Source: Isoetes taiwanensis (lineage: Eukaryota; Streptophyta; Lycopodiopsida; Isoetales; Isoetaceae). Taken from it: a stretch of 64,000 nt of DNA. A model generated the notes under the pieces. It did no database searches, was not told where the DNA came from, and saw only the letters and a list, made by a program, of their open reading frames with translations. Within the stretch, counting starts at the first letter, position 1; every line of letters begins with the position of its first letter. The DNA lies in NCBI GenBank assembly GCA_021234155.1, contig JAJEKV010000063.1, forward strand, positions 8,390,095-8,454,094, given 5' to 3'. Positions 9,480 through 20,300 of this stretch are shown piece by piece. The translations under genes and the position numbers were made by a program.

Positions 9480-9998
9480 TTGAAAACACACTCCTATATA
9501 ATGGCAACGTTACTTACACCTTCATGTGGTGCTAAGTTGCTAGGTCCGTTACAGAAGCCCCTAACTGTCTCAATTGAGATGTGGCTCCATAAGAAAATAC
9601 TTAAGACTTTGATGATCTTTAAGGAATTTTATATCCAGCAAGTAATGACACCATATTTTCAAAGCATATACTGCTGTAGCACTTCCAAATCATGTGCTGG
9701 GTAATTTTACTTTATGCAGGGGTGAGCTTTTCAGATTCATAAGCGCAAACCTTGCCATGCCTCCAATTCATGTCCCAGAAGCATCAATAATTACGCAAGA
9801 TTCCTTATCCATAGAGAGAATCTTAATATGGGCGCTTATGTTAAAGCATCCTTTAGAAACTGAAAACTTTCATCGCATTTTGGATTCCACTAGAAAGCAG
9901 CTTCTTTCTGTAGTAAGGTTGTCAATGGGAAAGCTATCTTAGAGAATTATTTAGCAAACTTGAGATAATAGCCAGTTAGGCCTAGAAATGCTCTAATG
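9480..9998 (-). pseudogene. Ty3/gypsy pol relic, RNase H side
   Basis: Conceptual minus-strand translation with several stops follows gypsy pol just after the RT: RAFLGLTGYYLKFAK at the right end (about 9990-9945), then a WNPKCDESFQFLKDAL block and a NYPAHDLEVL block. This part continues the RT fragment found at 11043-11760. The two halves were separated by the insertion at 9999-11042. Confidence 0.75.
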
Positions 9999-11042
9999 CC
10001 ATCGATCCGAGCCATCGGATCGAGATTCTCGAATGGGTGAACATGCATCCGTCCCATGCAAGCATGCATTGCATGCATTTTCTAGGGCTCTGGTTCGTTT
10101 GGGGATCGCTATTTCTTGTAGGTTCTTCATCGACTTCTCATCGGCATTTTTTCCTCTCTCAGCAGTTCCCTTGACTCTCTTTCTTTGATACCAGGCAGTG
10201 AAGGGGCTTCTCCCTGCTTGGTTTGCCAGTTTGACGTCTTTTTCTATGTTGTGACCTGTTCTTCCCCAATCTTGTCCCTTCTTTGGCCATCCTTCAACCT
10301 TCGACCTCAATCCCGTTTTGATAAGGAAGCTCTCTTTTTGTCGGGAGCTTTTGTCGGTTTTCATACGAGCCCTTATTCGAGAATGCCATCGATCCGAGCC
10401 ATCGGATCGAGATTCTCGAATGGGCGAGCATGCATCCGTCCCATGCAAGCATGCATTGCATGCATTTTCTAGGGCTCTAGTTCGTTTGGGGATCGCTATT
10501 TCTTGCAGGTTCTTCATCGACTTCTCATCGGCGTTTTCTCCTCTTTCAGCAATTCTCTTGGCTCCCACCCACGCACCTTAATGTGTATATTATTATAAAT
10601 GTTGTTTTTTGTCGCGTGGCATGCGTGAACAGCCCCTCGCTTTTTCGAGGTGTAAATATTGTTTTTTGTCGCGTGGCACGCGTGACCAGCCCCTCGCTTT
10701 TCAAGGTTTTTTCTCTATTAGTTTTTCTGTTGGTGATGTGCAGGTCCAGGGGTGATGGCGACTTCGGTATTCTCTGTGGAGCGTGTGTCTTTTTTTGTGG
10801 GAACGTTTAGCAGCCCTACGTTGTCCAAGCCCCTTGCTAGATTTTATCGCTAGGGTTTTTCCTCGAAAACCCAAAAGGGCGGGGTTTTTAATCCCGGCGA
10901 TAAGTTCTCGGCAGGTACACTAGCCAACATCTGTAGCACATAATTATATTTGGGGTCCAGGTGTTATAACTGGATATTCCCTATGTCAGCCTAGCTGGAG
11001 TCGGGAGCTTTGTCGGTTTTCATGCAAGCCCTTATTCGAGAA
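9999..11042 (+). mobile_element. Nested insertion made of two related units
   Basis: The insertion splits a gypsy pol relic between the RT and the FLGLTGYY block. Unit A (about 9997-10383) and unit B (about 10384-11042) start with the same roughly 190-bp sequence (ATCGATCCGAGCCATCGG) and end with the same 45 bp (CCCTTATTCGAGAA). They differ in their middles, and B is longer. B holds a further tandem pair around 10601-10650 and 10660-10705 (GTCGCGTGGCA). No transposase is present, so this is a non-autonomous element or a duplicated host-derived fragment. The open frames on either strand here are products of the duplication. Confidence 0.65.
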
Positions 11043-11760
11043 CCTCTTTCACTAATTGGCATTCATAAATTATCTTAACCTTTTTGGATCTGACTGAATG
11101 CCCTTTGTAGAAATATATGCTCCAAATACACTAATTGTTCTAGTGCAAAGTTACATTTAGAGAGCTTTTCATACAGCATATTAAGACTGATCTAAGATGC
11201 TCCATATGCTTTTCCAGTGTCTTGGAATATGTCATCAAAGATAGATAGACCAAGACATGTCTAATTGCGCTCCGAATATATCATTCATGAGACGCGTAAA
11301 GGTAGCTGGGGCATTATTTAGTCGAAAGGGCACAACAACAAATTCATAATGTCCATATCGGGTCCAAAAAGGTGTTTTTAGAATGCCACTTCATTAGTCC
11401 ATATATGATGATATCCATACTTCAAATCAATTTTGGAAAGGCCTTAATGCCACCCAATTGATCAAATATCTCGTCAATTCTGGGTAACACGTATCAGGCT
11501 TTTAATGGTGATTTGATTCAGTAGTCTATAGCCTACAAACAATAGCAGGCTATATCTTCTTTTTTGACAAATAGAACAATGGCTCCAAAAGGAGATGCGC
11601 TAGGGGGGATAAACCCTTGCTCAATTAGCTCCTCAAACTACTTTTTCAATTCCTCCATCTCTATCGCGTTAAATCTATAGGGCAATTGGAATGGGGTTGC
11701 AGCTCCCAACAATCAATTCTATCTCATGGTTCAATGACAATTCAGTTAATTGGTCAGAAA
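11043..11760 (-). pseudogene. Ty3/gypsy pol relic, reverse transcriptase
   Basis: Minus-strand reading gives, in order, GFIPPSASPFGAIVLFVKKKD (11640-11550, split by substitutions), a decayed CIDY/YPLP segment, [18 protein letters not shown] (about 11375-11320), [12 protein letters not shown] (about 11310-11270), and a distal GAYISTKGI segment near 11130-11100. The YxDD block is decayed. Frame changes and stops occur throughout. It belongs with the fragment at 9480-9998. Confidence 0.8.
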
Positions 11761-12041
11761 ACACATCTTTATACCCATCTTTATACAAGGTCCCACCCTT
11801 GTGCATATAATGCTTGGCTTGCTAACATATTAATAATGGTGGATCAGAAAGCTCAAAATGTCTCTTCAAGCAATGTATAGATACATCTAATGCTTACAAA
11901 TCATGGCCTTATGCTTACAATATATGTAAGAATAGAATAGAATAGAATAGAACCATGGATGGAAAATGGATTGGCCAAAACAGGTCCCCAAGTCCTAAGG
12001 GGTGCTTTATATGCATTGTCGAAAGGCTCAAAGGTCATATC

Positions 12042-12298
12042 AAGGTTGGGTTCACATGCAGCAGTTGCCTCAGATGGGCCTCGTTTTACCCTTCGTAACT
12101 AGGGATTCCCTATGACGTTGCTCAAAAAACGACGAGGCGTTTTGCATGACTCTGATAGCTTCGACGATGCATGTGAACCTAGCCTTAGGAACAATTCACT
12201 TGCAACATCGAAGCCATCAGAGTCATGCAAAATGCCTCGCCGTTTTTCGAGCAACAGGGCATCCGCTATTTATATGGGGTAATGTAAACCCAGCCTAA
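12042..12298. repeat. Foldback (hairpin) element
   Basis: Positions 12117-12165 and 12207-12255 are near-perfect inverted copies of about 49 bp (GTTGCTC...CTTCGA), separated by about 40 bp. An outer motif GGTTGGGTTCACATGCA (12044-12060) pairs with TGCATGTGAACCTAGCC (12168-12184), and a third related copy is at 12280-12297. No coding capacity is present. It looks like a miniature foldback/MITE or nested pair, and its transcript would fold into a long hairpin. Confidence 0.75.
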
Positions 12299-12299
12299 G

Positions 12300-15200
12300 C
12301 GATACGAGCAAGGCTCACGCCTGTTTTTGGCATTTTTGCCTGTCAAAACAAGTAAATAAAAAATTGTACTGCAAATGAAAGGTAGCAACTTACCAAATGC
12401 CTGTCGTACAGAAGGGCAATCAAAATATATATTCGTCATCTTAAAGACTAGAAATTATGATTGTCTGGTCATTTTTTGCTCTATATTAATTTGTTTTTCT
12501 CTTCTTATAATATATACTTCCTTCCTTATAAATAAGATAATGTAATGTACACATATGTCAAAAAATGCATGACTTAAACAATCTTAAGGCAATGAATATA
12601 GAAATACTTCACATCATGCAAATTGGGCACCAACCAACCATTGATGAAGTTATTATGCAAAATTTCTTTACCAAGGTGTTGTGTCTACTCTCCCTGATAT
12701 AAGAAAATTTGCTCTAAAACATTTGGCGATGAACAATTTGGAAGTGTAGGTTAGAGAGCATGCTTTGATGATTGGTATGAATTGATAGAATAGAATAGAA
12801 TAGAAGGGTTTTTAGCGTCTAGAGAGACCCAGAGGCCTATTGAACAGAATAGAATAGAAGAGCAATGCCGCTCAATAAGTTTGTTGGTGGTTTAAAAGCT
12901 TGGTTATATTGCCAGTGTATAATAGAAATGTATTTTTGTTCTATATTAAACAAGGTGCTGCGCACGGAGGGTTGCCCTTCATGGTCGGAGAGTGAAGTGG
13001 CTTAAATCATAGTTCAAAGTCATGTTTTGATAGTCAATTTAAATTGCTACTTGTAGACAATAGAATACTTGAACAACGTACTGAATAGCTACCTCTGGCT
13101 CAAGATCAAAAAGCTTGCACATCCTTTGCCACATCCAAAACACGCCTCTCCTTCTTGGTACCAATGTTATAAACATGGCCAACTTCTCGAATGCTTCACC
13201 CGGTATAATGGTCATTCCCAAAAGAATGCATTATTTAAAGGGTACAGATGGTGACGCAACAGAAAGGAGAAATTCAGATGGTGGGGCGACAAAAGAGAAA
13301 GACTGTTGGCATGTGCCCCTCGATGAAATTGTGTATGTAATGTTGTAGAAATGTGTGAACGTGTTTGATGTCTTCCAGACACAATGTCAGCACTTCCCAG
13401 TACTCATAGTATTTTAAGTTGTAGGTCTTCATCTATGGCATCGTTAAACGTGTCGCAACGTACGAAGTTGTCACCTGCTTGACAATTTAGATTTAGTTAT
13501 GTCATAAGTACTTAGCAGAGCTAGAGCACCTCCAACTCTTTGCTTGTTACTGTTATGCTCATCTCTTCATCCTTATATATGTTCAATAGCAATATCCTTA
13601 TAATGTTCAATATTGCAGGTCCAATAGCAATTGCTCTCTAGCACTATGCTTGTTATAGTGGGATTGCCTACTCTTGGTTGTGTAAAGGTGCAAAAATCCA
13701 CTTGACTCTTATAATGGACAATGCCATGGCCCAAAGAATTTTTTTGACCTTTGGATAATTATGGTAAAAAACGGGTCCATTTGTGACATGTGACTCCCAA
13801 CCTTTGGCTCAAACAGTTTGATTACTTGATTTGCCATCGCATTGGCATTTAACGACATCAAAGTCTTGCTTATGCTCTTCAATCCAAGTATGTTTCGGCT
13901 CATCAGAATTGGGGCATTTGGGGGTCACAAATATCTGGCCATGTCTTCTACTCGCTTAATACAGTGGATTGATTTTCTTTTATGGAATACATATGCTTAA
14001 TTCTTGGTTATCAAGTACAATATATTGCATGAATCCCATATTACGATGTCAAACAAGACCAAATCCAGCCATGGCATTTATTGCAAAGGCACACAATGTT
14101 GACTACGTCTATATGATGTATCATCTTCTTCTACAACAGACATTCATATATATCACATACAACAGACATTCATATATATCACGTGGCACTTGCATTGTAA
14201 CTGGCGCTAGCATTATGCTTACCAGATACAAGCAAGCTATCTGAATCTACCTTATGGCTCTAAACCATTATACGTAAGCGAATTCAAAATCCTTGTGCGC
14301 TAACCCTAGTTATGTGCATTACAGATTCAGGATATATGCACACTGGAAAATCTTTTATGCTTAACCATTTATCATATTCAACCAACTTCTACTCTGCTAG
14401 CATCGGACACTAACATGCTTCCAATTGGTGGTAGAAGATGAGGAGTTTGTGCACAAATAACATTAAAGAACACTGGAGCTTTTCATCAGTAACCTCAGTA
14501 AGACTTATCATGAACTTATGAGGCATATGACGCTAACCATTTGCCCAAATAGTGTTATTTGAACAGACTATCATTGTAACTGCTATTATCTCCTTAACCA
14601 GTAAATTAGTGTTCCAGTTTTCTTTGCTTCTCTCTTTCTGCTCTTGGATTTTAAGATTCTATACACTTTATGAGTAAGGCTTCAACAATATTGGAAATTT
14701 TTATTTGACGAGCAACTGTACATCCATTGCTAGGGGGAAAGATTTTGAAGCTCCTGCTCCTGGAATGTTTGTTGCATCTCGTTGCTTTAGCAGTCGGTAC
14801 ATGTTTATAACATAAGTATCAACTTCCTATGAAGAAATTAAGCAACAGTAGCCACTTGACAATATCACGAAATAATAGGTCATACTTGAAGCTTAGGTTC
14901 TTTCATCATTGGTTGTTATACAAATCTATTGTTTTGGCTTTTGTCTTGGTTGCATTTCCACACCATGACTCATGCTAAAGCCATTCCTGAGGTAATGAAA
15001 AGATTAGAACAGTATGCTGTGTGTAATTTGGCAGGTCCTGGTGCACATAAACCCGTCAACTGCAGGAATTTTTTCTCTTTCCCTAGTGAATTTATACATC
15101 TTATACAAACCTGATCAATATTTGAAAGACTGTTAGGATCCTCTCAGAAGAATATATGGTATACCAAATGTCCCAGGACATGTCACAAGCTGTTGCATTC

Positions 15201-15690
15201 CTTCTAAACAGTCATGTTTGATGAGCAAAACCAGCAGCATAAAGATAGATATTTTTGGTGATAAAGTCAAACTCGATGTCAAACTGGCCCAAAGGCTGCT
15301 TGGGGCTCAAAGGTTTTTCTTTGAAGACAAGGGACATGGAGAAGAATACGGAGGATGTTTGTCTAGAGTTCCTTCGCCACAAACATGCATTAACGTAATC
15401 TTAAAGATTGCCACCAATAACAAAAGATCTAATGAGGTATTCAAGATGGTGGTTACCTATTGAACTACAGAACAGCATCTTTAAGCTATTCTGTATAGAC
15501 AAAAGAAGCAATAAAAATAAACAGGAAAATGCGTACCAGTATGAATAAATTTGTGCCGCTTATCAGGAGCAAATTTTTCTGTTATTGTTGTGGACGAACA
15601 CAAATATCACTGTCAGAAAGTAGCTCAAGATATTAGTCTGCAACCTTGCCAAAGTTAAAAACGTAAGGATGGCACCTGCCATATAAGAAT
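12300..15690. other. Long non-genic stretch with faint retroelement traces
   Basis: No intact gene is recognisable. Around 12640-12940 on the plus strand, NKFVGGLKAW (about 12868) and scattered neighbouring phrases resemble retroelement gag, but too weakly to annotate. AATAG pentamer runs occur at 12785-12804 and 12846-12858. The repeated phrase CAACAGACATTCATATATATCAC occurs twice near 14136 and 14160. The remainder shows nothing I can support. Confidence 0.35.
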
Positions 15691-15696
15691 GAACTT

Positions 15697-16110
15697 TCAA
15701 TGTACATTTTTTGAAGGAAAAGCAAACAGAGATGAACCATTCATCACCATTTCATTTGGATCATCCTCTTCCTCTTTCAAGACTTCATGATTTGAAATAG
15801 AATGTTTCTCCACTGGACCTTGGGAGTCATAGACATTGCCATTTCCAAAACTCTTTTCTTCTGGAGAATCCTTATTTTTCCTACTTTCCCGTTTCCTAAG
15901 GCTTGTAGAATGGTTTCGCTGCCTTGTACTGCTTTGACATTTATATCTATGCGAGTGGAGCCGAAGCCTGGACAGTACATAAGCAAGAAGCTCTTCTCTG
16001 TGGGAGAAAGTAAAATCAAGATGAGCATATTCAAACTCTTCGTATGATGTCTCACAGCCAGCAGCCTTCATGGTTTCATAATGCTTCCTGAACATTGACT
16101 TGGGTATAAG
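15697..16110 (-). pseudogene. Lipase-like alpha/beta hydrolase, last-exon fragment
   Basis: The open frame begins at a likely splice acceptor (CCGAAG before CTTATACCC). It encodes LIPKSMFRKHYETMKAAG, then FEYAHLDFTFSHREELLAYV near residue 40. This is the C-terminal signature of plant acid/gastric-lipase-like alpha/beta hydrolases; the His in AHLDF matches their catalytic His position. It continues as a low-complexity tail to a stop at 15697. I found no upstream exons carrying the nucleophile Ser (GxSxG) between 16110 and 17300. It is either a truncated duplicate or a gene whose other exons I failed to see. The open frame on the opposite strand is a shadow. Confidence 0.6.
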
Positions 16111-16297
16111 CTTCGGATGGAACAATTTCTATCATCTAAGCTCCAGACTCCACAACATTTGCAAAACGGCATAGGAGTAGTCTGATATCAAGCACGATTC
16201 ATGCCCTGCCCTGCCCGTTACCCGGTTGCAACATCCTCCATCCAAAACGCACGAGACCGCCAATTTACAGGGAGCAAGGGGTTTTTAGCAGTCAGCA

Positions 16298-16337
16298 GCA
16301 TATCTTAGGTATATTCTAGCATATACCTAGGATATGC
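16298..16337. repeat. Short imperfect palindrome
   Basis: GCATATCTTAGGTAT and ATACCTAGGATATGC form a 15-bp inverted pair with one mismatch and a 10-bp spacer. It sits in non-coding DNA between the lipase fragment and VPS50, followed by a C-rich segment. Function unknown. Confidence 0.65.
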
Positions 16338-17300
16338 TACAAACCCACATAAACAAGGGTTTGCCCCCCTAGGGGCAACCCAAAAATGATTTTTGTCATT
16401 TGAAATTTTTGTCTTGCATTTTTGAAAGGTTAGAACTAAAAACTTTCCAGTCACTCATAAGGCAATTTTTTTTTTACCAGTCCCGAGAAAATTAGGGGTA
16501 GGCCTAGACCACGAGGCCTACCCACTACAAAAACAAAGAGGGCAGCATGAGGTGACGTGGAATGGAATGCGATGACGTGGAGGATGTATTCATACGGATA
16601 CATATACGTACATCGTGATAGCGTATGCGTACCTGTGCGCCTGGCATTCCCGTGCTTTTCCCTGGCTATGGCAACCATGCACGACTTCTCAACCCCATTC
16701 CGGCAGATCGGCATCCAGCTTGACTCCATTATTTTTGAAACCAGAGATAAGTCTTTATTCTTTCGAGTATATACAGTGTAGTTGGTCGACGTAGCCTTTT
16801 TTATGATTTGAGACATTTGCGAGAGGGCTGGCTTTATTGTAGCATTTTGACAGAGGGAATGTGGTACTTGAACATCTTATTAATTGATTGACTGATCCTT
16901 GATTAGAAGAGTTCCATTTCATTTGGTTGCCTGTTGAGCTGGATCCGAGGGTAATATGGTGTTTAGGAGATGTAAGAAGCTTATTGATAGGGGCAGCTTT
17001 TCTTTTGCGCATATCATGGGCGTTTGTACGTAAGGCTTTGGTGGCAAATTATGGGCCAATTTTGATTGAAGGCAGTCCAGGATTCGTTTCGAAGTGGTTT
17101 AGGAATAGTTTGCAACTCAGATTTGGATATATACCCCTTATGATTCCGTGGCACTACACAGTACAGTACCATGTGTTTCAGCTGGTCATGAGAAATAATA
17201 ATTGCAGACGATGTGGCCTTATACAATATTGGAATTAAGACTACATTATATGAAGATGTGCCCAAAAGCTATGGGAGATCAATGTTAGCACAGTGCACTA

Positions 17301-20300
17301 ATGGACTTCAAAAACTTGGGGGAGAAACTATTCCAGACGGTGACTACGAGATCTCGAAGTTTTCTCTCATCTTCAGACAGACCTGAGGTTCTGATTCACC
17401 TTCTTCTTTTCAAAAGTATAGTAGAAGATAAAATTAGCATGGTTTAAATTCAGGAAGGGATGCATAACCTAAACTTATTCAAGGCTTACCAATTGTGTGT
17501 GTGTAATCCCTGGAAGATCTGTGTTTGTGCTATTGCATCTAATTATCCGCACATGTATGCCCTACCTGCTTGAATGCTTTATGCTGGAGTTTAGGTTTTG
17601 GAGCAAAATTATAAACCTGTATTAAGCTCTTACAAAACCACTTCTTTGAGGGGCAGTATATGGAACCAAAAAGTTCACTAGCTGAAGGCCATCATTGTGG
17701 GTGTGTGTGGATGGTTATGTAAGCTGAATGGTTTGTGTTGGAAGATGAAAATGTAATCCTAGGAATTGTCTTAGGCATCTTTTATGGTAGCTAGTTATCA
17801 AGATGCTTGCTGGTTCTTTCTTGATCTTGACACAGCATGATTTCATTGTAATTGGCTGAGGTTAATGTCCCTTTTCCTGTAGTTGTATAGACGAGTTATG
17901 TTTTTAGCTGCCTTCTTCACTATACAATAGGGCCTATTCTAAAAATATTCTTGAAGCTTTTTTCAGTATTTTAAGTACTTGTTTGATGTGAATTTAGGTT
18001 CCCGCACGTGCTGCCGCTGCGGCGGCAGTTGCCAGGACTATTTCACTATTACCTCCTCATCAGAGAATCTCAATAGCTGCTTTACCTGGTGAAACAGCAT
18101 CTGTCTATGGTGGAACGTCACAAGGAGCAAAGGCAGAGCCACTGGAGGAGGAGTTCTTTGAGAAGGTATTGAACTAATGTAGTCTCTGGCTGATACCATT
18201 AGCCCTTGTCTCAAGATGTGTGTCACTAAGTATGTGATTCTACACATCTTTTGGTCTTACAGTCACATGTTTAAAACTTCGATATTGGTAACTATTGGGT
18301 TAAATATGTTGTTGTAATAAAGGAAACAGAAGCAGGAAGAGACAACCAGAAAGTTAATTTGATTTTAGAAGCGCTTTATATAAACGTACCCTGCACGAGT
18401 TTCCATTTTCGTAGTAGCATAACATAGTACCTTTTATGTTATGAATATTGGCATTTTGTGGCTTTCGGGGTAAGATTATGCATTGCGTTTGAGCTGGCCA
18501 TCTTCGCCGATTCCTTATAGATTATCAAATTGTAACTCACCACAAAATGTGCATAAATTAGTCTTATGGCTGTTGTTGGCCCAATGAACTGTACTTGTTG
18601 GGGTCCTTCTAAAGTTCTTTTTCTTCATCTATGTTTGAGAAAATTATTTGTTGTTATGGCCAGGATTTTGACCCAGTAGGGCACATGCTTGAGCACATTC
18701 TTGAAAATGGTACAACACAAACGTTTTTCGATAATCAGGTAAGCTGTTGCCTGTAAGATGATTTGTGTCTATCTATTTATCATGTATAACTAGGACAACC
18801 TTGGACTTGGACAATATTGAGCAAGTTTTTTGCCACTACTTATCTCTGAATCACACATGAACCAATTGTTGCATTGTATACGATTATTCTGTCTTTTCAG
18901 TTGAAACCACGCCACTGCCAGTATTTTCTGGCAATTTTTCTTAGTTTGTTGAACAGAACTAGTTCTGTTTTTCACAAGGAAAATACTGAGCGCTTCAAAT
19001 CTCTTAGCGTAACATATGGAGATGTTCTTTTTTAGCTGGCTTCTAAGATGCAGTACATTATCAGGTCTCCCAGAGATTGTTGCAGCTCGATGCAATAACA
19101 GAGCAGCTCTCACGGCAGGTTATGGAACATCACGAGGAAATGGGTGAGTGCAACGAGCTGTTATGTGTAATGGATCAATACCTGAGTAGTTGTGATTTAG
19201 AAAGACCTCTTTATCCTTCATCATAGAATCATTAGACATCCAACATTATGTATAGACAGCCTTCTTCTGACTTTGTAATGATGCAAGGAAACAAATTGTA
19301 CTTTTTTATCTTAGTGAAGGGCATGCAACTTGTGATGGAGCTAGAGAAAGACCTTCAGGTGACAACAATTATATGCAAGGTAGTTTCTTGTCTGGCTGCG
19401 TGTTTGGACTTATGTTGTATGTGTGCTGGTGCTAATAAAAGTTCACTGTGCAGAATGGGCGCAGGCATTTATCCTTAGCAATGCATGAGGTTAGACAAGA
19501 CTTGCTGGTCACTGCCAATGTGAAGAAAAAGCAGGCATTGTTGGTAATTTCTTTTGTATAATTGTTGATCTTTTTTTGATGCAACAGTCGCTGAGGAATA
19601 ATCACCACAACAAGAAAGATGGAAACGAAATTTGAGGAAGATCTTCACTTGGAGATTAATATCACATAATTAAAGGGCCGTTAGGTTGGCAAGAAAGGCT
19701 GTCATGCAAGAGTTACCTACCCAATGGTCTGTTTTGATTTGGTTTGGTCCCTACCTTTAGACTGGATGGCCCCATTGCATTCATTGCTTTATTCTTGAAG
19801 GTCTTATTCGATGCCTCAGTTCCTCACCATGTATACTCGCTGTACAATGGAAGAGTCAGCTGAAAAGTGAGAGAGAGCTGGAAATAGGAGATTGACTACT
19901 CTCAAAAAATTTGAACATGATTTAGGGAACGTTGGACCAGAAGAGCTTTATTCCTAGGGATGTGCAGTAGGGTTGTAGGTTTATGAACAGGTCCAACAGG
20001 GAATGGAAATCAAAGGCTAGACATTTGTCTCCACAGACAGTCTCAAATCTTTAAAATCCTTTCTTTTTCAGGATCCAAGTCCATATTAGATCATGGGCTT
20101 AAAAGACCATCTATGCTGATATATATACGCGCTTAGAAAGAATTCTATTCTCTTCTTAAATTTATTCTAGTCAAAAGAGTTATTTGCTTTCTGACACATG
20201 AGGAGAATGACTTTATTGAACTATCATCGTGCTTTTTGCTCTTAAAATCTGGATCTTGAGACATATACTAGTTGTGGTGGACAAACTTATTAGCTTACAA

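Noticed and set aside
9993-10568. A 191-codon minus-strand frame with duplicated peptide segments
   Set aside because: It spans the two-unit nested insertion; the peptide repeat follows from the DNA duplication and no family matches.
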